Source: JBBQZO01 sp038207625 | GTDB taxonomy: Bacteria; Pseudomonadota; Gammaproteobacteria; Burkholderiales; Burkholderiaceae_D | Length of the DNA stretch: 64,000 nt | Assembly: GCA_038207625.1 (NCBI GenBank) | Contig: JBBQZO010000007.1 | Span: forward strand, 62,001 to 126,000 | Direction: 5' to 3' | Part shown: positions 8,799 to 16,535 of the stretch, one piece after another | How the letters are laid out: each line of letters starts with the position of its first letter | How positions within the stretch are numbered: position 1 is the first letter of the stretch | Notes under the pieces: generated by a model | Database searches by the model: none | What the model saw: the letters and a program-made list of their open reading frames with translations, nothing else | What the model was told of the DNA's origin: nothing | Program-made: the position numbers and the translations under genes

Positions 8799-9250
8799 TC
8801 CGCACGGCATGATTGGCCGCCGCGCACCGGCGCTGGCGGCGTGCTCAGCTGTTTTTTTCTGACGATGGCGCCGTCGCGCGCCATCGTGTCCAGCGCGCCG
8901 GCGGCCGACAGAAAACGGCCCTGTCGTGCCCGCTGCGCCGCGACTGGCGGCGCCCGCCTCGGCGCGGCGCTGCTGATCCAGCGCGATCGGCTGGCCGAAC
9001 CCGCGCGCCGAACAGGGCGCTCACGTCAACCACATCCACCATAGCCAGTGAGCCAGCCAGACAGTCGGCCCGCTCGCCCGGCCATGCTGCTCACCCGCAT
9101 CGTGCCGTGCGCGCCGGCATGGTGGCGACCTGCCCGCCGAGGTTACCAGCTGGTTGATGCGCCCGGGGAACGGCGGGCCTCGCTGGCCTCGTCGAAACCG
9201 GACGTGTGTCGTCAGTTCATGCGCGGCGTGCCCGACGGGGACGGTACGGC

Positions 9251-9266
9251 ATGTGGCGTGCCACAT
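9251..9266. promoter_or_regulatory. 16-base palindrome, possible activator site
   Basis: ATGTGGC-GT-GCCACAT, a perfect 7-bp inverted repeat around two bases. Its centre lies about 95 bases upstream of the putative sigma-54 promoter of the ccsA operon. The half-sites GTGGC/GCCAC match those of the dyad before the cytochrome cluster, where the spacing between half-sites is ten bases (one helical turn) longer. It may bind the NtrC-type activator encoded by this operon, but that is inference. Confidence 0.4.
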
Positions 9267-9353
9267 TCCCGAAATTGGGAAGCGCGCCATGCGCTCTCCC
9301 ATCGGCGGGAACGGCACTAGTGCGGCGCGCCGTTCGGTGTGGCCGTAGCGAGC

Positions 9354-9370
9354 TGGAATCAAACTTGCTT
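9354..9370 (+). promoter_or_regulatory. putative sigma-54 (-24/-12) promoter
   Basis: TGGAA at 9354-9358 and TTGCTT at 9365-9370, with the required ten bases between GG and GC. The predicted start is near 9380, about 79 bases before the ccsA ATG. It has the same architecture as the element before the cytochrome cluster and would place the operon, including its own activator, under sigma-54 control. Confidence 0.5.
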
Positions 9371-9458
9371 TGCAGCGTAAGGGGCCGTCTGCCAGTTCGG
9401 TCTGGTCCCGGCGTCTTGCGCGAGCGATCGCTCCCCAGTGCAGCAACGAAAGAGCGTG

Positions 9459-10448
9459 ATGAACCATCAAGGTAGGCGCGACAATTCCCACACGACGAAG
9501 CGGATCGGCGCCGGGCATGCGTTTGCGCGGTGTGCGCTCGGTCTGCTGCTCGCTGGTGTGACGCAGTTCATCGGCGCGCGCGAACTGGGCAGCGAGCTGG
9601 CATTTGACCAGCAGCTGTCGAGCAAGCTGGCGATCTATGCCAACTTGCTGCTGTTGGTGGCCACCGCGCTGTATGTGGCCCACCTCTGGATAGTCGACCA
9701 GGTGGTCGGTGTGTGGGCCACCACGCTGGCGCTGCTGGGCGCGCTGGGCCTGCTCGCCAGCTTGCTACTGCAGTGGACAGAGGCCTTTGCCAGCCAACGC
9801 GGCAGCCACGCGCCGCTGACCAGGCTCAACGAGGTGATGGTGCTGTTCTCGGCCTTGACGGTGTTGCTGTACCTGGCCATGGAGCGCGCTTACCGCAGTC
9901 GCTCTGCGGGCGCCTTTGTGATGCCGATCGTGGCGCTGGCCGCGCTGTTCGAAGTGTCGTTGCTGTCGGGAGAGCAAGTGGCCAGCGCCGGCGCCGCGCC
10001 GGTGCTGAACAGTTATCTGGTACGCGCCCACGTGTTCAGCAATTTTCTCGGCTACGGCGCGTTCGCCGTGGCCGCCGCGATGGCCGCGATGGATCTGCTG
10101 CGCGCGCGCGCCGAGCGCAGCGCCGCCGCATCGGCGCTGCGCGCGCTGCCCGCTGGCGCGCGCTTGATGCATCTGGCGATCGGACTGGGCTTTCCGCTAT
10201 TCTCGCTGGGCATCGTGCTGGGCATGCGCAGCGCCCACCTGGCGTGGGGGCGCTATTGGGCTTGGGATACCAAGGAATGCTGGGCGCTGCTGGTGTGGTG
10301 TATGTACGCCGCCTATTTTCTGCTGCACTACGCGGCGCACTGGCGCGGCGCGCGGATGGCCTGGCTGGTACTGGGGTGCTTCAGTCTGACCGCGTTCGGT
10401 TTTCTGGGCCTGCAATGGCGTGGCGCCGGTTTGCATGCATATGGATAA
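9459..10448 (+). CDS. ccsA: CcsA/ResC-type cytochrome c assembly protein
   Basis: A polytopic inner-membrane protein of the CcsA/CcmC/CcmF heme-handling superfamily, 329 aa with about eight hydrophobic segments. The Trp-rich heme-handling motif WGRYWAWDTKECWAL lies in the C-terminal third, and the pattern (four N-terminal helices, then the WWD region and two more helices) fits CcsA of System II. No CcsB/ResB partner is present in the window, while a complete System I (Ccm) lies 9 kb away. ATG 9459 is preceded by AAAGAG; a GTG at 9438 is an alternative. It overlaps the histidine kinase gene, so the operon is ccsA-kinase-regulator. It may have a specialised role in heme delivery or cytochrome assembly for the multiheme proteins upstream. 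Confidence 0.82.
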   Translation: MNHQGRRDNSHTTKRIGAGHAFARCALGLLLAGVTQFIGARELGSELAFDQQLSSKLAIYANLLLLVATALYVAHLWIVDQVVGVWATTLALLGALGLLASLLLQWTEAFASQRGSHAPLTRLNEVMVLFSALTVLLYLAMERAYRSRSAGAFVMPIVALAALFEVSLLSGEQVASAGAAPVLNSYLVRAHVFSNFLGYGAFAVAAAMAAMDLLRARAERSAAASALRALPAGARLMHLAIGLGFPLFSLGIVLGMRSAHLAWGRYWAWDTKECWALLVWCMYAAYFLLHYAAHWRGARMAWLVLGCFSLTAFGFLGLQWRGAGLHAYG

Positions 10449-11982
10449 GAGCCGCTCTGAACAGGCCGGGCCGGGCGCACCGCCGATAGGCGCGCCCGGC
10501 TTCATGCTGTCGATCCGTAACAAGGGCTTGTTGGTGTTCGCCGCGCTCATTGCTTATTCGGTGCTGATCGCCCTGTTCGCGTTCCACGAAAAAGACCAGC
10601 TGTTGCGCGACTTCGACGACATCCAGGGCATGCTGGAAACCGAATCGATGCTCAAGGAGGCCGATCTGGCGACCTTTCACGCGGTCATGGCGGTGTTCGC
10701 CAATGCCGATGAGCACGACCGCGCGGCCGCCACCGAGCGCATCGGCATCCACTACCAGTCCTTGCTGGCGCGCCAGGCGGCGCTGGCGCAACGCCTGCCG
10801 CAGGCCGATCTGAACTTGCCGGACATGCGCGCGGCCTGGGACGCGGTCCATGCCCAGCCGTCGCGCGCCAATCTGAACGCGTTGGTCACGCAACTGGTCG
10901 AGACCAAGAATGCGCTGGCCGACTTGACCGAGCAATTGCAACAACAACGCCGCGCGGCGTCGCTGCGCTATGGCAAACGGGCCGACTCGGTCGCGCTGAC
11001 CACGTTCGCTTTGGCCATGCTCGGGCTAGGCTTGCTGGGCGCGATCATCGGCCTGTCGTTTCGCCGCCTTGCCGATGACCTGCGCCTGTTGCAAGTGCGC
11101 GCGCTGGACATTGTCGGCGGTTTTCGCGGTGCGCCGCTGACCGTCACGCGGCACGATGAGGTGGGTCAGATGATGCTGGCCGTGAACAGCATGGCCACGG
11201 CGCTGGACCAGCACGACAAGGAGGAGGTGCTCAAGCGCCAGAAGTATTTTCACCAGGAGAAGATGGCCGCGATCGGTGCGCTGGCGGCCGGCGTGGCGCA
11301 CGAGATCGGCAACCCGATCGCCGCCATCTGCGGCATCGCCCAGGAGATGATGGCGCGCCGCGCCGACAGCGGGCGCGCTTGCGGCGCGGGTGAGTGCCAC
11401 GACTGCCGGCCCGAGCTGATCTACGCCCAGGCCGAACGGCTGGCGGCGATCACCCGCGAGATCGCCGAGTTCGCCTCACCGCGGCCGGTCGAACCCCAGT
11501 GGCTCGATCTGAACGCGCAGTTGCGCAGCGCCAGCAGTCTGGTGCGCTACGACAGGCGCCTGCAGCAGGTCAGCCTGACGCTGGACCTGGACAGCCAGTT
11601 GCCGGCCATCTTCGGCGTGGCCGACCAGATCACCCAACTGGTGATGAACCTGCTGATCAATGCGATGGATGCGCTCGACGGCGTGCAGGGGCGCGCGCCG
11701 GCGATCAGCATCGTCACGCGTATCGCCGGCCAGTTGGTCAGCCTGACCATCTGCGACAACGGCGCCGGGATGGACCCGGCCACGCTGGCGCGCGCCTTCG
11801 AAGCTTTCTTCACCACCAAGCCGGCCGGCAAGGGTACCGGCCTGGGTCTGTCGCTGTGCTACGCGATTGTGAGCCGACACGGCGGCACCATCGACATCGC
11901 ATCGACGCCCGAGCAGGGTTGTCGCGTGCACGTGCTGTTTCCCGAAACCGAGTCTGCGTATAACGAGGCGAAGCCGATATGA
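10441..11982 (+). CDS. membrane sensor histidine kinase with Cys-rich DHp insertion
   Basis: A 513-aa kinase with transmembrane segments near residues 28-47 and 190-208, a periplasmic helical sensor between them, HAMP, HisKA with H287 in AHEIGNP, and HATPase ending in GTGLGLS. Between the two DHp helices is an insertion C314-x4-C319-H-x-C322. CX4CH resembles a non-standard heme c motif, but this part is cytoplasmic, so a metal or thiol redox switch is more likely. The start lies inside the ccsA 3' end (ATG 10441; ATG 10435 and GTG 10420 are alternatives). It overlaps the regulator start by four bases, so the two are cognate. The kinase resembles NtrB-type partners of sigma-54 activators. The signal sensed is unknown. 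Confidence 0.88.
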   Translation: MDKSRSEQAGPGAPPIGAPGFMLSIRNKGLLVFAALIAYSVLIALFAFHEKDQLLRDFDDIQGMLETESMLKEADLATFHAVMAVFANADEHDRAAATERIGIHYQSLLARQAALAQRLPQADLNLPDMRAAWDAVHAQPSRANLNALVTQLVETKNALADLTEQLQQQRRAASLRYGKRADSVALTTFALAMLGLGLLGAIIGLSFRRLADDLRLLQVRALDIVGGFRGAPLTVTRHDEVGQMMLAVNSMATALDQHDKEEVLKRQKYFHQEKMAAIGALAAGVAHEIGNPIAAICGIAQEMMARRADSGRACGAGECHDCRPELIYAQAERLAAITREIAEFASPRPVEPQWLDLNAQLRSASSLVRYDRRLQQVSLTLDLDSQLPAIFGVADQITQLVMNLLINAMDALDGVQGRAPAISIVTRIAGQLVSLTICDNGAGMDPATLARAFEAFFTTKPAGKGTGLGLSLCYAIVSRHGGTIDIASTPEQGCRVHVLFPETESAYNEAKPI

Positions 11983-13424
11983 AATCGATGGATGTGATGG
12001 TGATAGACGACGAGCCGGCGATCCGCCAGGTGTTGAGCAGCTTTCTGACGCGCTCCGGCTATACCGTGTTCCAGGCGCCCAACGGCCTGGACGCGTTCGA
12101 GCGCCTGGCGCGCGGTGACGTTGAGGTGGCGATCTGTGACATCAAGATGCCCGACATCAGCGGCATCGAGCTGGTGCGGCGCGCGCGCGCCGCCGGCATC
12201 GACACGAGCTTCATCATGATGACCGCGTTCGCCTCGGTCGACACGGCGATCGAGGCGATCCAGGCCGGCGCGTCCGACTACATGATCAAGCCGGTGCACA
12301 ACGAAGAGCTGCTGCATCGCCTGCGCAAGCTGGAGGACGTGCGTGGACTGCGCGCCGAGAACCGGGTGCTGCGCGGCCTGGTGCAGGGCAGCACCGAGGA
12401 GCAGTTCCGGTTTTGCGCGCCGCCCATGCGCGCTCTGGAGCGCCTGGTTGCGAAAGTGGCGCCGACCGACAGCACGGTGCTCGTCACCGGTGAAAGCGGC
12501 ACCGGCAAAGGGGTGATTGCACGTGCCATCCACCAGCAAAGCGCGCGCGCAAACGCGCCCTTCATTCCCGTCAACTGCGGCGCCTTGCCGGAAAACCTGA
12601 TGGAGAGCGAGCTGTTCGGCCACACCAAGGGCGCCTTCACGGGCGCCGACAAGGCCAGGAAAGGCTTGTTCCTGGAGGCCGACCGAGGCACCATCTTCCT
12701 TGACGAGATCGGCGAACTGGCGCTGACGCTGCAGGTGAAACTGCTGCACGTGATCGAGGATAAATCGATCCGCGCCGTCGGCAGCGAACAGGCGCGCCGC
12801 GCCGACGTGCGCATCGTCGCCGCCACCAACCGTGACCTGGCCCTGATGGTCGCCGAGGGCCGCTTTCGCGAGGACCTGTACTTCCGCCTGTCGGCGTTCC
12901 AGATCCACGCACCGGCGCTGCGCGAGCGGCGCGAGGACTTGCCGGCGCTGGCCCATTTCCTGCTCGAACGGGGCGCGCAGCGCATGAATCTGCAGCGCGT
13001 CGGTGCGCTCGATGCGGAGGTGTTGGGCCTGTTTGACGACTACGACTGGCCCGGCAATGTGCGCGAATTGGAGAACGTGCTTGACCGCGCGCTGATCCTG
13101 GCCGATCAGGGGCGCGTGGTGTGCGCCGACCTGCCGCCGCAGTTGCGCAAGGGCGCGCGCTGCGCCTGCGATGCGCTGGCGGGCGAGCGCGCCGACAGCG
13201 CCGACAGCCTGCGCGAGCAAGTGCGCCGCTTCGAAAACGCGCTGATCGGCAGGACCATCGCCGAACACGACGGCGACCGCCGCCGCGCGGCGCAAGCGCT
13301 GAGCATCGGCCTGTCCAGCCTGTACCGCAAGCTCGAGGAATTCGACAGCCAGGACGCGCCGACCGACGACGCGACGGTGCGCGCCGCGCCCGAGCTGGCT
13401 GCCGCGCCGCGCAAGCACACTTAA
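11979..13424 (+). CDS. NtrC-family sigma-54 response regulator
   Basis: Activates sigma-54 promoters by ATP hydrolysis once phosphorylated by the preceding kinase. It has 481 aa: receiver domain with D54 in ICDIKMPD, AAA+ domain with Walker A GESGTGKG, the sigma-54-contacting loop GAFTGAD and a DEIGEL Walker B region, and a C-terminal Fis-type helix-turn-helix (RRRAAQALSIGLSSLYRKL). All key residues are intact. The ATG overlaps the kinase stop. It is closely similar through most of its length to the regulator at 18015, so the two are paralogs. Likely targets are the sigma-54-type promoters at 3871 and 9354, which is inference. Confidence 0.93.
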   Translation: MKSMDVMVIDDEPAIRQVLSSFLTRSGYTVFQAPNGLDAFERLARGDVEVAICDIKMPDISGIELVRRARAAGIDTSFIMMTAFASVDTAIEAIQAGASDYMIKPVHNEELLHRLRKLEDVRGLRAENRVLRGLVQGSTEEQFRFCAPPMRALERLVAKVAPTDSTVLVTGESGTGKGVIARAIHQQSARANAPFIPVNCGALPENLMESELFGHTKGAFTGADKARKGLFLEADRGTIFLDEIGELALTLQVKLLHVIEDKSIRAVGSEQARRADVRIVAATNRDLALMVAEGRFREDLYFRLSAFQIHAPALRERREDLPALAHFLLERGAQRMNLQRVGALDAEVLGLFDDYDWPGNVRELENVLDRALILADQGRVVCADLPPQLRKGARCACDALAGERADSADSLREQVRRFENALIGRTIAEHDGDRRRAAQALSIGLSSLYRKLEEFDSQDAPTDDATVRAAPELAAAPRKHT

Positions 13425-13482
13425 CGCATCCCAACCAGGCGCGCCGCGCGCCGTGTTTCCACCCATCTTACAAAGGTTTGCC

Positions 13483-14583
13483 ATGTCTGCCAGTTTCGCG
13501 CCGCTTCAAAACGATACCTTCCTGCGCGCGTTGCTGCGCCAGAGCACCGAGTACACGCCGCTGTGGCTGATGCGCCAGGCGGGACGCTATCTGCCGGAAT
13601 ACCGCGCCACGCGCGCGCGCGCCGGTTCCTTCATGGGACTGGCCACCAATCCTGAGCTGGCCACCGAGGTCACTTTGCAGCCGGTCGAGCGTTTCGGTCT
13701 GGACGCGGCGATCCTGTTTTCCGATATCCTGACGGTGCCCGACGCGATGGGCCTGGGACTGTTTTTCGTCGAAGGCGAAGGCCCCAAGTTCGCGCGTCCG
13801 CTACGCAACGAAGCGGACGTGATGGCGCTGCGCGTGCCCGAGGACGGCAGCTTGCAATACGTGTTCGACGCGGTTGGCCAGATCCGTCGCGAACTCAATG
13901 GCAGGGTGCCGCTGATCGGCTTTTCCGGCAGCCCGTGGACGCTGGCCTGCTACATGGTCGAAGGTGGCGGCTCGAAGCAATTTCACACCATCAAAACGAT
14001 GTTGTATCAGCGCCCCGACCTGTTGCGCCACATCCTGGCGACCAACGCGCGCGCCGTGGCAAGCTATCTGAACGCCCAGATCGACGCCGGCGTGCAGGCC
14101 GTGATGATCTTCGATTCCTGGGGCGGGGCGCTGGCCGACGGGGCCTATCAGCAGTTCTCGCTCGACTACATGCGCGACGTGGTGCGCCAGTTGCAACGCA
14201 ACAAACGCGGCGAGCGCGTGCCCTGCATCGTGTTTACCAAGGGCGGCGGGCAGTGGCTCGAGCAGATCGCCGCGATCGGCGCCGACGCGGTGGGGCTGGA
14301 CTGGACCGTCAACCTGGGCCAGGCGCGTGCGCGGGTCGGTGCCAAGGTCGCGCTGCAGGGCAACCTGGATCCGGCCGTGTTGTTTGCGCAGCCCGAACAG
14401 ATCCGCGCCGAGGTGGCGCGCACGCTGGCCTGCTACGGCCCGCATACCGACGGCAGCGGCCATGTGTTCAATCTGGGCCACGGCATTTCGCAGTTCACGC
14501 CGCCCGAGGCGGTCACCGTGCTGGTCGAGGCGGTGCACACGATGAGCCGCGAGATGCATGCGCAGGCCGAGTGCGATGCGTAG
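13483..14583 (+). CDS. hemE: uroporphyrinogen decarboxylase
   Basis: Converts uroporphyrinogen III to coproporphyrinogen III, the branch-defining step toward heme. It has 366 aa, normal for the family. The N-terminal signature PLWLMRQAGRYLPEYR carries the substrate-contacting Arg residues, with further family blocks GFSGSPWTLACYMVEG and FDSWGGAL. The start at ATG 13483 follows AAAGG; the frame is open a few codons upstream without a start signal. It follows the NtrC-type gene by 58 bases and may share its transcript. Placement beside hemN and cytochrome genes suggests heme supply for cytochrome production. Confidence 0.96.
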   Translation: MSASFAPLQNDTFLRALLRQSTEYTPLWLMRQAGRYLPEYRATRARAGSFMGLATNPELATEVTLQPVERFGLDAAILFSDILTVPDAMGLGLFFVEGEGPKFARPLRNEADVMALRVPEDGSLQYVFDAVGQIRRELNGRVPLIGFSGSPWTLACYMVEGGGSKQFHTIKTMLYQRPDLLRHILATNARAVASYLNAQIDAGVQAVMIFDSWGGALADGAYQQFSLDYMRDVVRQLQRNKRGERVPCIVFTKGGGQWLEQIAAIGADAVGLDWTVNLGQARARVGAKVALQGNLDPAVLFAQPEQIRAEVARTLACYGPHTDGSGHVFNLGHGISQFTPPEAVTVLVEAVHTMSREMHAQAECDA

Positions 14584-14767
14584 TCTGGTTCGATGGCTGT
14601 GCGTGCTGGTGCTGGTGGTGGCGAGCGCGCGCGCGCTGGTCGCCGGGCCAGGCGATCGCGCCGAAGGCCAGGCCGTGGGCTCCTGCACTATCGACGGCAA
14701 CGCGCCGGCGCGTGCGTGCGGGGCGACGCGGTGCCCGCGCTGCCCGCCGGCGTCACCGATCGGTTGA
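14576..14767 (+). CDS. possible small exported protein (63 aa)
   Basis: Starts inside the end of hemE (ATGCGTAG overlap) and encodes 63 residues. The N-terminus looks like a signal peptide (Arg, then a hydrophobic stretch LCVLVLVVASARA). The remainder has four Cys (SCTIDG, RACGATRCPRC) and is Ala/Pro-rich. I do not recognise it. The 3' half has the composition of non-coding GC-rich DNA, so it may not be real. Confidence 0.25.
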   Translation: MRSLVRWLCVLVLVVASARALVAGPGDRAEGQAVGSCTIDGNAPARACGATRCPRCPPASPIG

Positions 14768-14878
14768 TGATCGCCCCGTCCGGGGCGACACCGGCGAGCC
14801 GGCGAGGGGCATGCGTGGCGTGAGCGCTCGCCCAAACGGTGTTGCGGCGCGGGAGCGCTGCAGCCATCTCGGCCCGGC

Positions 14879-14892
14879 TTGATCTAGATCAT
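14879..14892 (+). promoter_or_regulatory. FNR/DNR-like box (TTGAT-CTAG-ATCAT)
   Basis: Matches TTGAT-N4-ATCAA at nine of ten fixed positions. It lies immediately upstream of the Crp/Fnr-family gene, only 17 bases before ATG 14910. If used as a class II activator site (-41.5), transcription would start near 14927, after that ATG, which would favour the later ATG at 14955. Otherwise it would act as an autorepression site. Confidence 0.6.
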
Positions 14893-14909
14893 GATATTCG
14901 CGCTAACAG

Positions 14910-15632
14910 ATGAATACGATGATCGCATTGATCTCCCACAAGAATTTGACCGCCATGCGCGAGCCGACTCCCCAGTTGCGCAACATCCTGCTCAACACCT
15001 CGCTGTTCAGGATGCTCAGCGCGCCCCAGCTCGACCGGATCGTGGCCAGCACCAGTGCGGTGCGGGTGGGTAGCCATGTCTGCATCGTCAACCAGGGCGA
15101 GCTGGCCGATGGCGCGTACTGGGTCGTGTACGGCCAGGTCAACGTGGCCACCTGCAGCAAGCACGGCGGCGAAAAAATGCTGGCCATCCTGGGACCGGGC
15201 AAATGCTTCGGCCTGGGCGAGATGCTGCTCGAACAGCCACATCAGGCCAGCGTGACCAGTTCGACCAATGCGATGCTGCTGCACGTCGAGCGCGCCGCCA
15301 TGCTGGCCGTCGCCGAAGCCAATTTTGGCTTCGCGCACGAAGTGATGCTCTGCCTGGGCCGCCAGTTCTATGGTCTGATGAGCGACATTGGCAATTCGTC
15401 GTTGAGCGCCAACGAGCGCGTGGCCGCCTTTCTGCTGCGCCGGCGCGCCGGCTGCACCGACAACCGGATCGAGCTGGTGGCCAACAAGGCCGACATCGCC
15501 AAGCGCCTTTCCCTGACGCCGGAAACGCTCTCGCGCGTGCTGCACACCATGCGCGTCGATGGCGTCATCAGCGTGGACGGGCGGTGCATCACCGTGCTCG
15601 ACTGGGATAAATTGGGCGCGTCGCTGGCATGA
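14910..15632 (+). CDS. Crp/Fnr-family transcription regulator (Dnr-like)
   Basis: A 240-aa regulator: N-terminal cyclic-nucleotide-binding-like beta-roll (about residues 30-140), long dimerisation helix, and C-terminal Crp-type helix-turn-helix with recognition helix SLTPETLSRVLHTM. It lacks the N-terminal Cys cluster of oxygen-sensing FNR and resembles DNR/NNR-type regulators that respond to nitric oxide through heme. FNR/DNR-like boxes occur at its own promoter and between the neighbouring hemerythrin and hemN genes, a likely local regulon. No denitrification genes are in view. Start choice is open: ATG 14910, 14919 or 14955, none with a good ribosome-binding site; the promoter-box position argues for 14955. 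Confidence 0.88.
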   Translation: MNTMIALISHKNLTAMREPTPQLRNILLNTSLFRMLSAPQLDRIVASTSAVRVGSHVCIVNQGELADGAYWVVYGQVNVATCSKHGGEKMLAILGPGKCFGLGEMLLEQPHQASVTSSTNAMLLHVERAAMLAVAEANFGFAHEVMLCLGRQFYGLMSDIGNSSLSANERVAAFLLRRRAGCTDNRIELVANKADIAKRLSLTPETLSRVLHTMRVDGVISVDGRCITVLDWDKLGASLA

Positions 15633-15764
15633 GCGCGGCAGCCGTGTCCCCGCCTGCGGCTGTCGCACGGGCTCACGGCGGACTCCTTGGCCCCCGTCAC
15701 GCCGCCGATCGCCGGATTCGGGCAGTCCACCCGCGGGCCCCGCCGCGCGTGCGAACAGGCCAAC

Positions 15765-16265
15765 TCAAGCGGGCAACGACGCAGTGTGCGCTTGCCCGTC
15801 GCGCAGCGCCTGGCAGCTCGCCGCGTTGCTGTCAAATGCACTCATCGCCGCGATCAGCTCGGCCTGGTGACCGCACAGCATCCGGTCCACCAGCGGATAC
15901 AGGATGCCTTCCTCTTTGATGGCGTGTTGCGCCTGGGTGATGCGCAAGGTGTCGGCGTGCGTCGCGCAGTCGCCCACGGCGGCCAGTGCGATCGCCTCGC
16001 CCAGCCGTTGCACGACGCCGCGCAACTGACGGTGTTCCATCCGCATCGACTGGGTCGGACCGTTGCTGCTGCCGATGGCCTGCTCGAACCAGCGAAACAC
16101 CACCGTCTCCTCCATGGCGATGTGACGCGCCAGGGCCGCGCTGAAACGCTCGTAGCCGGTGAGTGCCTGTGCCCAGTCGCGCGCGACGATGCCATCGAGT
16201 ACGCGCTGGAACAGCGCGTCGCAACGCGCATGATCCTGTTTCAGATAGTTGCTGATGGTGTCCAT
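15765..16265 (-). CDS. hemerythrin HHE-domain protein
   Basis: A 166-aa four-helix protein with the His/Glu pattern of a non-heme di-iron site: DHARCDALF near the N-terminus, HIAMEE, EHRQL and HAIKEEGILYP. Such proteins bind oxygen or nitric oxide, or take part in iron-sulphur repair; homologs are often controlled by FNR/DNR. The frame is open 33 bases further upstream (first ATG 16298), but ATG 16265 places the first helix correctly. An FNR/DNR-like box at 16358-16371 lies about 95 bases upstream. It converges with the Dnr-like gene and diverges from hemN. A role in oxygen or NO response is inferred. Confidence 0.85.
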   Translation of the reverse strand: MDTISNYLKQDHARCDALFQRVLDGIVARDWAQALTGYERFSAALARHIAMEETVVFRWFEQAIGSSNGPTQSMRMEHRQLRGVVQRLGEAIALAAVGDCATHADTLRITQAQHAIKEEGILYPLVDRMLCGHQAELIAAMSAFDSNAASCQALRDGQAHTASLPA

Positions 16266-16357
16266 ATGCCGACTCCGATGCGTGGGATCGACGGGCACGG
16301 TCCGCGCCCGCGTGCCAGCCTGTTTTCAATTGTCGCGCCGCACGGGGCCGCGTTGCA

Positions 16358-16371
16358 TTGACCGAGGTCAA
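16358..16371. promoter_or_regulatory. FNR/DNR-like box (TTGAC-CGAG-GTCAA)
   Basis: A perfect 5-bp inverted repeat with a four-base spacer of the TTGAY-N4-RTCAA type. It lies in the divergent region between the hemerythrin (start 16265) and hemN (start 16536) genes. By distance it most likely serves the hemerythrin gene. Confidence 0.6.
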
Positions 16372-16422
16372 GAATATCGGCATGCACTTTCCCTGCCATG
16401 TGTGTTAGCGTGCACAACATCG

Positions 16423-16436
16423 TTGATCTGGGTCAA
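16423..16436 (+). promoter_or_regulatory. FNR/DNR-like box (TTGAT-CTGG-GTCAA)
   Basis: Matches the consensus TTGAT-N4-ATCAA with one change (GTCAA). A TATTGA -10-like hexamer at 16463-16468 lies at the distance expected for class II activation (centre about -41.5 from a start near 16471). It serves hemN, whose product is oxygen-independent, so low-oxygen induction makes sense. Confidence 0.7.
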
Positions 16437-16535
16437 ATTTGATTTAGCGCATGGTTAGCCGGTATTGAAGTCCCTACACTTGTTTCTTTCTGGAATGTTT
16501 GCCCGCCCCGGCGCATCCGACACAGGAGTTTTAAC

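Larger units (their letters stand above)
8799..9458. other. 660-base gap with regulatory signals, no convincing gene
   Basis: Several frames are open only because of high GC and none resembles a protein family. A GC-rich hairpin (GCCGCC 8816-8821 with GGCGGC 8835-8840) followed after 11 bases by seven T (8852-8858) may end transcription of the cytochrome cluster. Further right lie a palindrome at 9251-9266 and a sigma-54-type promoter at 9354-9370. Confidence 0.55.

Noticed and set aside
9021..9683. 220-codon minus-strand frame across the ccsA promoter region
   Set aside because: Overlaps the ccsA start region and the promoter elements; no recognisable protein features.
10447..11982. C314-x4-C319-H in the kinase considered as a true heme c attachment site
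   Set aside because: The segment is cytoplasmic by topology, whereas heme c is attached in the periplasm; kept only as a possible redox or metal motif.
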